Assembly (NCBI GenBank): GCA_030604405.1
Contig: JAUVVY010000036.1
Location: forward strand, 1 to 42,266
From: a bacterium
Lineage (GTDB): Bacteria > Armatimonadota > Zipacnadia > Zipacnadales > UBA11051
DNA length: 42,266 nucleotides
Direction of reading: 5' to 3'
A program made the translations under genes and the position numbers. Under the pieces are notes generated by a model. That model ran no database searches and was not told the DNA's origin. It was given only the letters and a program-made list of their open reading frames with translations. Position 1 is the first letter of the stretch, and every line of letters starts with the position of its first letter. Shown here in pieces: positions 16,051-23,737 of the stretch.

Positions 16051-17733
16051 TCAATCGGATAGTCCATCCTGCAAGCGACACATATTGATCATTTCTTCAT
16101 GACTGTAGGCCCGCACCGATCCGGTCTTGCAATCTACTACTTCCATGCGTTCCGTGCAGGAAAAGCACGGGTCAAGGCTCCCGATAGCGATCGGCACATC
16201 GGCGATATTCTGATCCTGGAGCATGCCTGGCACGGCCTGAAGATTGCAGTAAGTTGGTGCACGCACTCGCCAGCGGGCCAACTGGTTGTTTGATCCGGTG
16301 AGCACATAGTGAATGGCCTCGCCGCGGGGGGCCTCGACCGTGCAAATTCCCTCGCGACCGGCTGGAATCTCCTCGATTTCGGCCATAATGTCACCGTCCG
16401 GCATATCCTGCAGTGCCACCCGGATCTGTTTGATCGAGTTGAGGGTCTCCTCGATACGAACGAGTGTTCGGGCGAGGACGTCGCAACTGTCGAAGGTAAT
16501 TACGTTTACCGGCAAATCCGCATAGGCGGCATAGGGGTGATCCACACGTGCATCGCGCGGTAGGCCTGAGCCGCGCACGGTGGGCCCAGCCACGCACATT
16601 GCCCTGGCATAGTCGGGCGTTATCGGCCCGACATCGGCCAGGCGCATCAGTAAAGTGGTGTCATCCTGGATCGCGCTGTACAGCTCCGACCATTCTTTCT
16701 CCACCGTGTCCAAGACGTTGAGTATGTCCGGATGAATATCAGTGGGGAGGTCTCGTCTCACCCCACCCACCTGGTTCATGCCATAGGTCTTGCGGTTGCC
16801 GGAGATTCTTTCGCAAAGCCACATTAGCGGCTCGCGCATTCGCCACGACTGCATAAAAGCGGTCTCGAAGCCTACAATGTGAGCAGCGATTCCCAACCAC
16901 AGTATGTGGCTGTGAATCCGCTCCAGTTCCAGCATTATTGAGCGAATGTATTTGGCCCGTGGCGGTGCCGGAATACCGATGGCTATTTCGACTGCTTCGC
17001 AGTAGCAACTGCTGTGAATAAAGCCGCAGATGCCACAAATGCGCTCGGCGATGAACGGCACTTGCTTGTAGGTCAGGGCACTGTCGCCGAGCTTCTCGAT
17101 GCCGCGGTGGTTGTAGAACCCGCGATAGTCGCTGCCGACTATTGTTTCACCATCCACAAACAGCCGGAAGTAGGCTGGCTCTTCCAGCACCGGAAAGAAC
17201 GGTCCGATGGCGACGACTGTGGCCCCTTCAGGCGGCTCGCGCCGTTGTGGCTCTGCCCCTGTCACCGGTTCTGGGCGAATATCGTGTGGAACATCCCGGC
17301 GCAGCGGATGGAGGTCTTCGGGCCAATCATCCGGCAGCACCAGGCGGCGGGAGTCGTCCAGGCCAACCACTCTGATGCCCAGCAAATCCTGCATTTCCCG
17401 CTCCGCCCAGGACGCGCCAGGGACAATTCCTGTTATGGACTGAATCTGCGGGTCCTGTGGCTCGAGGCGTATCTGCAAGGTCAAGAAGATGTGTTCTTCG
17501 TCCAGCGAGAATATGTGGGACACGCAGAAATCGCCGCGAGGCTCCCGATCGTCTGTGCCTGCCGTAATCAGGAACCTGCCACCCAGTTGATTGACCACAT
17601 ACTTGGCCGTAGCTACGACCTGTTCCGGTGCTACAGTGGCGTAAAGCTGCTGTGGAGCCCGCTCCTCTATTTCCTGAAGGAGACCTGGCGCTCCGAGGCT
17701 CATCTGTTTAATAATGTCTTGTACTACAGACAC
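16051..17733 (-). CDS. hyfG: Hydrogenase-4 NiFe large subunit (NuoC-NuoD-type fusion)
   Basis: This is the catalytic subunit of a group 4 [NiFe] hydrogenase, aligning throughout with E. coli HycE/HyfG. The N-terminal third is a NuoC-like domain with WAEREMQDLLGI and DDWPEDLHPLR; the rest is NuoD-like. All four NiFe ligands are present: the CGIC of ERICGICGFIHSS and the DPCFSC near the C-terminus. After DPCFSCTER comes a tail of about 31 residues, as in HycE, which a HycI-type protease removes after Arg. The gene could be read to 17823, overlapping hyfB, but the family N-terminus fits a GTG at 17733 (AAAGGT upstream) or an ATG at 17703. The hydrogenase is therefore predicted to be active, not a Complex-I-like relic. 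Confidence 0.94.
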   Translation of the reverse strand: MSVVQDIIKQMSLGAPGLLQEIEERAPQQLYATVAPEQVVATAKYVVNQLGGRFLITAGTDDREPRGDFCVSHIFSLDEEHIFLTLQIRLEPQDPQIQSITGIVPGASWAEREMQDLLGIRVVGLDDSRRLVLPDDWPEDLHPLRRDVPHDIRPEPVTGAEPQRREPPEGATVVAIGPFFPVLEEPAYFRLFVDGETIVGSDYRGFYNHRGIEKLGDSALTYKQVPFIAERICGICGFIHSSCYCEAVEIAIGIPAPPRAKYIRSIMLELERIHSHILWLGIAAHIVGFETAFMQSWRMREPLMWLCERISGNRKTYGMNQVGGVRRDLPTDIHPDILNVLDTVEKEWSELYSAIQDDTTLLMRLADVGPITPDYARAMCVAGPTVRGSGLPRDARVDHPYAAYADLPVNVITFDSCDVLARTLVRIEETLNSIKQIRVALQDMPDGDIMAEIEEIPAGREGICTVEAPRGEAIHYVLTGSNNQLARWRVRAPTYCNLQAVPGMLQDQNIADVPIAIGSLDPCFSCTERMEVVDCKTGSVRAYSHEEMINMCRLQDGLSD

Positions 17734-17791
17734 AAAACCACTTACCTTTGCCGAGGTTCTGCAAACCTGTTTTGAACAGGCCGCTTCTCGT

Positions 17792-19846
17792 TTAACTTCC
17801 ACCCAACCACAATAGCACTGCAACGGCTGCGACTGTTCCTATGACCATCCACAGTAGATACAACTGCGCAATTCCCGAGTGTGTTTCTGAAAACCGGCCT
17901 ACCAGGCGCGCACCCCAACGGATGAAGGGATAGTACGCCCACTGGTCGAAGTCGAACAGCCTCCGCAGCCAGCCAAACCCGGGAGCACGCAATCGCGGCA
18001 AGCGCGGATAGATGCCTTCGGTCTCGTACGGCCCGATGCGAACCCGCAGCATGTCCTTGAACGGCCGGTACAGACTGTGAGCCAGGTACGCTGTTTCCTC
18101 GTCGGTGTGTTCCTCTCCGCAGTACCAGACTGGTGATACGAGCACTTCGGCGTCACCGGCCCGGTAGATGACATAGGCCAGCGCCGCGGTCGCCGCCAGC
18201 GCTATCAGTATTGGCCACGGCATCCAGGCCCCTTGGATACCGACCCCGGTGTTCAGTGCCAGGCCTGCCGAGCCGCTGCCGAATACTGCCGCAAAACCGG
18301 GGATCTCCCCGCCGGTCAGCATACCGGCAATGCCCGCATAGACAGGCTTGGCGGCCAGCATCGGTGCGACTCCGAACACCACGCAGAGCACGGCCAGGAC
18401 CCCCTGTGGAAGCACCATGCTCAACGGCACCTCTCTGAGTTCTCGCTTGGGGTCAGGAGTTCGCAATTTCCCAAAGAATGTGATGGTGACAAACTTCAAG
18501 AATAACGCCAGAGTAGCAATGGCGACGAACATTGCGATTAGGCCAAGAACCAGCGTGAAGGGCGCGGTCTTGCCGCCCATGAAGGCCGCATGATACAGCA
18601 GCCACTTGCTGGCGAAGCCGCTAAACGGAGGGATCCCCGATATGGCCAGGGAGGCAAATATCGCGGCTACAGCGGTCAGCGGCATGAGGCCGGCCAGCCC
18701 ACCTATCAGGTTCAGGTCGCGGGTGCCGGTGCGGTGCTCCACTGCCCCCGCGCTAAGGAACAAGCACGACTTGTAGCACGCGTCGTTGACCATATGGAAT
18801 AGTCCGCCCACAACGGCCAGCGCGGCCAACGCCGGAACCAGCGGGCGGAAGTACACGCCGAGACCGACCCCCAGCAGGATGTAGCCCATCTGGCCCACCA
18901 CACTGAACGACAGCAGCCGCTTGGAGTCGTCTTGTGCCAGCGCGGTCAAGGTTCCTATGGCAATCGAAAGCGTCCCGAAGGCGGCGAGAATCGCGCCCCA
19001 CACCAGGCAAGTATCATACACAGGCAAGAACTGAAAGAACACGCGAACCAGTCCGTAGATGCCAAGCTTGGTCATAGTTCCCGAGAAGGCTGCCGTCACC
19101 GGAGCGGGGGCCGCAGGATACGCGTCCGGCAGCCAGTCGCCGAAGGGAAAGATCCCGGCCTTTGTGGCAAACCCAACGAACAAAAGCCCCAGCACCACAT
19201 GCAGCAGGCCCGGCGCATGCACGGCCAGGTTAGTGACGCCCACGCGCATGGCCTCGAAGCTAAACGAACGCCCGCCGTGGACGTAAAGAATGATTACCGC
19301 CGCGATCAGGCAGGCTGTGGCAACGTGGGTCACGATGAAGTATTTGAGCCCGGCCCTCAGTGCAACGGCATCGTCGCGGTGATAAACCACCAGGAAGTAC
19401 GAGGCCAGCGTCATGAACTCCCAGAATACAATGAAAAACAGCATGTCCCAGGTGCACACGACACCGACTACGCCGCCGAAGAACAGCAGCAGCATTGGAT
19501 AATAGCGCAAGGCACTTTCCTGCGGGTGGGCCTCGAGGTAGCGGATCGAAAATAGCGTCGTGACAGTGGCAATGAGGGCGACTACAATAAGAAACAGGGC
19601 CGAGAGGTAGTCAACGTGTACTGTCAGGCTCGCGCCCAGGTCAGCTATCCGCAGCAGCGGGGCATCCGCTGCCGGCCCATTCAAGAATACCCTTACCCCA
19701 GCGGTGCTCGCCGCCGCAGCCGCGGCCAGTACGAACACAAACGCGATGTATCCGCAGCGGATACGATCGCGAGCCAGCACCGCGCTACAAACCGCTCCGA
19801 TGACAAATAGCGCCATGCTCAATACTGCCAAGTCAGTCGGACTCAT
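17792..19846 (-). CDS. hyfB: Hydrogenase-4 membrane subunit B, NuoL-like
   Basis: This 684-residue polytopic membrane protein of the HyfB/HycC family is the largest antiporter-like subunit (E. coli HyfB is 672 residues). Family landmarks are FIVFWEFMTLASYF with an intramembrane Glu, FATKAGIFPFGDWLPDAY and SGTMTKLGIYGL with key lysines, and a C-terminal extension ending in an ETHSG motif before the last helix (LYLLWMVIGTVAAV). The stop lies just upstream of hyfG. The gap to hyfD upstream holds a double palindromic repeat. Confidence 0.9.
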   Translation of the reverse strand: MSPTDLAVLSMALFVIGAVCSAVLARDRIRCGYIAFVFVLAAAAAASTAGVRVFLNGPAADAPLLRIADLGASLTVHVDYLSALFLIVVALIATVTTLFSIRYLEAHPQESALRYYPMLLLFFGGVVGVVCTWDMLFFIVFWEFMTLASYFLVVYHRDDAVALRAGLKYFIVTHVATACLIAAVIILYVHGGRSFSFEAMRVGVTNLAVHAPGLLHVVLGLLFVGFATKAGIFPFGDWLPDAYPAAPAPVTAAFSGTMTKLGIYGLVRVFFQFLPVYDTCLVWGAILAAFGTLSIAIGTLTALAQDDSKRLLSFSVVGQMGYILLGVGLGVYFRPLVPALAALAVVGGLFHMVNDACYKSCLFLSAGAVEHRTGTRDLNLIGGLAGLMPLTAVAAIFASLAISGIPPFSGFASKWLLYHAAFMGGKTAPFTLVLGLIAMFVAIATLALFLKFVTITFFGKLRTPDPKRELREVPLSMVLPQGVLAVLCVVFGVAPMLAAKPVYAGIAGMLTGGEIPGFAAVFGSGSAGLALNTGVGIQGAWMPWPILIALAATAALAYVIYRAGDAEVLVSPVWYCGEEHTDEETAYLAHSLYRPFKDMLRVRIGPYETEGIYPRLPRLRAPGFGWLRRLFDFDQWAYYPFIRWGARLVGRFSETHSGIAQLYLLWMVIGTVAAVAVLLWLGGS

Positions 19847-19874
19847 GGTCAGTCCACCACTCTAATCTCGCGTA

Positions 19875-19923
19875 TGTCGGGCTTCCAGCCCGACATTTTT
19901 GGCGACAGGCGAGACGCCTGTCG
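19875..19923. repeat. Double palindromic repeat between hyfD and hyfB
   Basis: Two hairpins lie side by side. TGTCGGGCT/AGCCCGACA (19875-19883 with 19887-19895) is followed by five Ts on the plus strand, and CGACAGGCG/CGCCTGTCG spans about 19903-19923. On the minus strand, the direction of transcription, the T-run becomes As, so this is not a terminator for the hydrogenase operon. The first palindrome recurs inside moaA at 34624-34642. Such sequences are dispersed repeats in several GC-rich environmental phyla. Confidence 0.65.
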
Positions 19924-19955
19924 TACCAGACTATGTGCTCGCATTCATGTTCCCA

Positions 19956-21410
19956 CTAGAGCAAATGACTTACGACTACCAGCGCCGCCAGTGGCGCCGC
20001 TATGACAAGGGCCGCCAGGATGATTAGCGATCCGCTCATCTGCCAGGGCGGATCAGCACCGAGCTCGGCTGCTTCCGAGGCGGCTCCGAAAAAGACCCGC
20101 TGTGTCACGTACAGCAGCCATGCGAATACGACCATGCTCTCGACGAGCAGAAATACGCCCACCAACGGCCCCAAGGTTCCCGGCAGGCTAAAGGCCCCGG
20201 CTATGATATAGAACTTGCTCCAGAAGGTGCCGAATGGTGGCACCCCCACCACGCCTAACAGCCCTACTACAAAGCAAACGGCCACCAGCGGCATCTTGGC
20301 CGCAAGGCCCCTCAGGTCGGGGATACGACGGCACCCCGTCGCATAGGCGATGGCTCCCACGCACAAGAACAGCAGACCCTTCGCGCAGCCGTGAGCCACA
20401 ATGTGCAAGACAGCCCCTTTATAGGCTAGCGTTGAGCCGAATATTCCCAGACACGCCCCCAGGATTATGTAGGACAATTGCGAGATGGTGGAAAGCGCCA
20501 GTAGTCGCTTGAGATCGGTCTGGAAGAAATACAAGAATACAGCGACGGCCATGGTTACCAACGCGGCGATAATGCCGACCAGAGCGGCGTTTCCTGGCAG
20601 CCCGCCGTTGGCCAAGACCAATCTGCAGATCAAGTACACGCCGGCCTTGACCATGGCGGCCGCGTGCAGGTAGCAGGAGATCGGTGTGGGGGCTGTCATA
20701 GCCTCCGGCAGCCAGGTGTAGAAGGGTACTTGAGCCGCCTTGGCCCACGCAGCTATCAGGAACAGTATAAACAGCGTCGAAGCCAGAGCCGGCGACGCCA
20801 AACTGAGCGCACTGAACTCCACTGACCCGACGGATACGTACAGAACGATGATGGCGATCAGGAAGCCCAGCCCGCCCAGATGAGTCATAATCAGCGCCTT
20901 GTAGCCGGCCCTGAGAGCGGACTTTTCATGGGTGTGTGAGATCAGCGCCCAGGAGCATATCGTGGTCAACTCCCAGAACATGAACAACTGCAGCAGGTTG
21001 GGCGACAGTGCCACCCCGGTCATGGCGCCGACGAACAGTAGAAGCCAGAAGTAATACCGGGCCTGGCCGTTCTCGTGAGGGTGCTCGCGGTTGCGCCGGC
21101 TGATGTACTCGTTCGAGTACAGTACCACAAGAAAACCGATGACTGCGACAACCAGCAGCATCAGCAGGCTGAGCGGGTCGAGCAGAATACCGAATAGGTC
21201 AGTATCGGCCAGTTCTGCCATCCACGGGAGAGTTCCGACTTTCAGCTCGGTAATACCGGGGAAACTACCTATTCCGGCGAAGATAGCCAGCGCAGCCGTC
21301 ACCAGAGCGATGAACAGGGCCAACCGCGCCGCAGCCCGGCCCGGGCTCAGGCCCACGAACACCGCCCCGAGTATGGGCAGCACAATCGTTGCCAGCAGTA
21401 GGTACTCCAT
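19956..21410 (-). CDS. hyfD: Hydrogenase-4 membrane subunit D, MrpD/NuoN-like
   Basis: A 484-residue membrane protein of the antiporter-like family, matching HyfD in length (479 in E. coli). Landmarks include LFMFWELTTICSWALI with the intramembrane Glu, AWAKAAQVPFYTWLPEAM and AAAMVKAGVYL with the lysines proposed to relay ions, and LLALSTISQLSYIILG. With HyfB and HyfF it would give the complex three potential ion pathways. It lies upstream of hyfB, a shuffled order compared with E. coli. The letter assignment is less certain than the family. Confidence 0.85.
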   Translation of the reverse strand: MEYLLLATIVLPILGAVFVGLSPGRAAARLALFIALVTAALAIFAGIGSFPGITELKVGTLPWMAELADTDLFGILLDPLSLLMLLVVAVIGFLVVLYSNEYISRRNREHPHENGQARYYFWLLLFVGAMTGVALSPNLLQLFMFWELTTICSWALISHTHEKSALRAGYKALIMTHLGGLGFLIAIIVLYVSVGSVEFSALSLASPALASTLFILFLIAAWAKAAQVPFYTWLPEAMTAPTPISCYLHAAAMVKAGVYLICRLVLANGGLPGNAALVGIIAALVTMAVAVFLYFFQTDLKRLLALSTISQLSYIILGACLGIFGSTLAYKGAVLHIVAHGCAKGLLFLCVGAIAYATGCRRIPDLRGLAAKMPLVAVCFVVGLLGVVGVPPFGTFWSKFYIIAGAFSLPGTLGPLVGVFLLVESMVVFAWLLYVTQRVFFGAASEAAELGADPPWQMSGSLIILAALVIAAPLAALVVVSHLL

Positions 21411-21500
21411 GCTATCAACCTAAGTCATAACAACTGCGATTAGAATGGGACCGATCTCGTACCGCCTTGTATGGCTGTGCCTCTGGGTATCAGCGGCCGG

Positions 21501-22031
21501 CTATTGTTCAGGTGCTTGTAAGTCTCGCGCGGTTTCCAGACTGCGCTTCCGCTTGCACTCTGCGCACAATTGCAGCCAGGATATCTGATCCACAGAAATG
21601 CCGGTCTTTTCAGGCATCTCGGCGGCCAGCTTCTCGATCTCCCGCCGCGTGCCCACCACCTCGCCACACTCTTCACAGCGCACCAAGTCGAACCGGGCTG
21701 TGACGCGGAGGTCGTCAACGCTGTCCGTGGCCAGTTCGAACTCGCTGGACAGGACGATGGCCTCTTCCGGACAGACTTCCTGGCAGCGGGCGCAGTACGA
21801 ACAGCGATCCAGACAATAGAGCATGGTCCGCTGGTCGGCTTCGTCGGTGATCTCGATACAGCGAGCGGGGCAGGCCATGCTGCAGGCCCCGCAGCCGGTG
21901 CATTTGTCAATGTCAAGCTGTGGCTGACCGTGAAAGCCCTCGGGCACAACGGATGGTTCGAACGGATAACGCAGGGTCACGCGGCCGGCCCGCAGGCAGA
22001 TGATGGCTTCTTTGAGCTTGCCGATGATCAT
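21501..22031 (-). CDS. hyfH: Hydrogenase-4 ferredoxin-like subunit H, NuoI/HycF-like
   Basis: This subunit carries two [4Fe-4S] clusters between HyfI and the outer ferredoxins. Motifs CTGCGACSMACP and CSYCARCQEVCP are visible, followed by a C-terminal region with CEEC and CAEC pairs, as in E. coli HycF/HyfH (CRVC, CPEC). The N-terminus (IGKLKEAI...RYPFEP) is the membrane-associated part of NuoI-like proteins. The start is the ATG at 22031 with GAGGTG 10 nt upstream; a TTG at 22049 lies within that site and is unlikely. Length from this start is 176 residues. Confidence 0.92.
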   Translation of the reverse strand: MIIGKLKEAIICLRAGRVTLRYPFEPSVVPEGFHGQPQLDIDKCTGCGACSMACPARCIEITDEADQRTMLYCLDRCSYCARCQEVCPEEAIVLSSEFELATDSVDDLRVTARFDLVRCEECGEVVGTRREIEKLAAEMPEKTGISVDQISWLQLCAECKRKRSLETARDLQAPEQ

Positions 22032-22097
22032 TTGCTTGTCACACCTCAACGGCCAGGATAGCTGCCGCAGACGCCAGTGTAAAGTGTAGTGGTGATG

Positions 22098-22634
22098 TCA
22101 ATCCGAGCCGCTCGTCGCCTTTTGCACGGCGCCGGCCGGGCGGTCGGGCATTGTGACCACGGTGCCGGTCTCGCCGACGGCCGATACTAAGGTCAGGCCC
22201 GGCTTAGCCCGGGCCCGCGCCATTATCTCCTCGAACTCGCCGTATTGGATGCAGCGGGTCGGGCAGGTCAGCACGCAGGCCGGCTGCCGGCCGTCGGCCA
22301 GCCTGTGAGCGCACAGATCACACTTGTCCGCAATCTTACCGGCCTTGTCCAACTCGATGACGCCAAAGGGACAGGCGATCACACACAGTCCGCAAGAGAT
22401 GCACTTGTTGGTATGGATGATAACCGCGCCTTCATCAGTGACCTCGATCGCATCCACCGGGCAAGCCTCGACACACGGATGCTTTTCGCAGTGGCGGCAG
22501 GCCACCGGCACTGGCTCGGTCCAGTCCAGTAGCGTCACGAAGATGCGGGAGACACCGCCGTGCTCCCGTTCGCAGGCCACCTCGCAGGCCCGGCAGTAGA
22601 TGCAGCGGTTGAGGTCAAGGTAGAGGACGTTCAT
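22098..22634 (-). CDS. hyfA: Four-cluster [4Fe-4S] subunit A, HycB/HyfA-like
   Basis: This soluble electron-transfer subunit would connect formate dehydrogenase to the hydrogenase. Four cysteine sets are complete: CIYCRACEVAC, CRHCEKHPCVEAC, CISCGLCVIAC and CDLC...CVLTC. The start is the ATG at 22634, 6 nt after GGAG; a GTG at 22664 adds ten atypical residues. Length is 178 residues. It resembles the ferredoxin beside cooS (9312-9896), and either might dock to the same HyfH/HyfI site. The C-terminal 40 residues are not conserved in appearance. Confidence 0.88.
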   Translation of the reverse strand: MNVLYLDLNRCIYCRACEVACEREHGGVSRIFVTLLDWTEPVPVACRHCEKHPCVEACPVDAIEVTDEGAVIIHTNKCISCGLCVIACPFGVIELDKAGKIADKCDLCAHRLADGRQPACVLTCPTRCIQYGEFEEIMARARAKPGLTLVSAVGETGTVVTMPDRPAGAVQKATSGSD

Positions 22635-22697
22635 AGCCAACTCCGCTAAGGGCGGCTGGTGCACGATATTTCAGGTACTGATGTAGTTATTCCGCGA

Positions 22698-23228
22698 CTA
22701 TTTCCACTTAACTGAGCAGCCGACCGGCTCAGTATCCGTGACAGTAATCTCCTGGCCGGCCAACAGCTCATCCAGGGCCTCACGCAGGTCATGGCGGGTC
22801 ACGTCATCTGGCGCCATGGTGTTGTCGTCAATGCGACCGTGGTAAACTACGGTGCCCGTGGCATCAACGACGAAGACCTCAGGCGTCGCCGAGGCTCCGT
22901 AGGCGCGGGCTACCTCCTGGGTCTCATCCCGCAGGTACGGGAAGTTGAAACCCTTCTCAGCCGCCCTCACCTTCATCGCTTCGAAGCTGTCGGCTGGATA
23001 CTGGATCTCATTGTTGGGATTGATTGCCACAACCTGGACGCCCCTATCGGCGTAGTCGGCTTGCAGCTTTACCATGCGATCCTCGTTGGCCACGACATAC
23101 GGGCAATGGTTGCAGGAAAAGATCACCACTACCGCCTGCTTGTCGGCAAAGCTCCCTAGCGCATAGTTCCGGCCGTCCACGGCAGGCAAGTTGAAGTCCG
23201 GTGCTTTTGCACCGACTGAAATGGTCAT
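22698..23228 (-). CDS. Thioredoxin-fold redoxin (AhpC/TSA-type)
   Basis: A 176-residue thioredoxin-fold protein with a CxxC site at Cys39/Cys42 (FSCNHCPYV) and the PDFNLPAVDG start common to the AhpC/TSA and TlpA-like redoxins. No signal peptide is visible, so it is probably cytoplasmic. A strong AAGGAGG lies 7 nt before the ATG, and the gene begins only 2 nt after the ferredoxin:thioredoxin reductase subunit. That suggests a functional pair: the reductase takes electrons from ferredoxin and reduces this redoxin, which may protect or regulate the neighbouring oxygen-sensitive enzymes. Its substrate is unknown. Confidence 0.85.
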   Translation of the reverse strand: MTISVGAKAPDFNLPAVDGRNYALGSFADKQAVVVIFSCNHCPYVVANEDRMVKLQADYADRGVQVVAINPNNEIQYPADSFEAMKVRAAEKGFNFPYLRDETQEVARAYGASATPEVFVVDATGTVVYHGRIDDNTMAPDDVTRHDLREALDELLAGQEITVTDTEPVGCSVKWK

Positions 23229-23230
23229 CT

Positions 23231-23569
23231 CTATGCCTCCTTGTCTTTGGTCTCAGCTTTTCGGGCTTGCAGGAACTCCCTGCTGACGAACAGCCTGCAC
23301 TCGCAGTGACCGTCCCTGGCAATGTCCTTCTGGTGGCTCCGGCAAGGGCAGATATTCAACCTGTCCACTTGGTCGTCGCCAGTTACCTCGCGGCACGGAC
23401 AGTAGGGCTTCCCATATTCAACGAGATTGCGGGCCATCTTCGCCAGCACGTTCCGCACCACAACCTCGTCGGGAAACAACTCATACGGCCCGCGCTGTGC
23501 ATAGCGGGTCACACGCTGAGTAACCCTCTCCAGCGCCGCAGCAAGCGCCCTGTTTGCGTCTTCAGTCAT
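23231..23569 (-). CDS. Ferredoxin:thioredoxin reductase catalytic (beta) subunit-like
   Basis: FTR catalytic subunits use a [4Fe-4S] cluster next to a disulfide to pass electrons from ferredoxin to thioredoxin. The six characteristic cysteines are present as Cys57-Pro-Cys59, Cys74-Pro-Cys76 and Cys89-Glu-Cys91. The last pair is normally Cys-His-Cys; here Glu replaces the His that lies near the cluster in plant FTR. The start at 23569 gives 112 residues, the usual size. A reading from a TTG at 23722 adds a basic stretch unlike the family. The variable FTR subunit is absent, as in most non-photosynthetic bacteria. Confidence 0.85.
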   Translation of the reverse strand: MTEDANRALAAALERVTQRVTRYAQRGPYELFPDEVVVRNVLAKMARNLVEYGKPYCPCREVTGDDQVDRLNICPCRSHQKDIARDGHCECRLFVSREFLQARKAETKDKEA

Positions 23570-23737
23570 GGGGATGTAAGTTTCGCCGCTCCGATCTGCG
23601 TTTACACCCCATTGGGTTCTCGACTGAAGCAATTTCACCTTCCGTAAGCCCTTGGCCTTGCACGGGAAGGCGGTAATAGCGCTCTCCCCCAGCGTCGGTC
23701 GCTTGGTTCGCGGTCTAAGCAAGAAGGTCCTCTGTTG

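Noticed and set aside
16051-17733. Large subunit as a Complex-I-like relic without NiFe
   Set aside because: Both CxxC motifs (CGIC and DPCFSC) and a HycE-like processed tail are intact.
19875-19900. Hairpin plus T-run resembling an intrinsic terminator
   Set aside because: The T-run is on the plus strand while all nearby genes are on the minus strand. It matches a dispersed palindrome found elsewhere in the window.
21501-22031. Extra CxxC pairs in the HyfH C-terminus as a novel zinc site
   Set aside because: E. coli HycF/HyfH have equivalent cysteine pairs, so this is a normal feature of the subunit.
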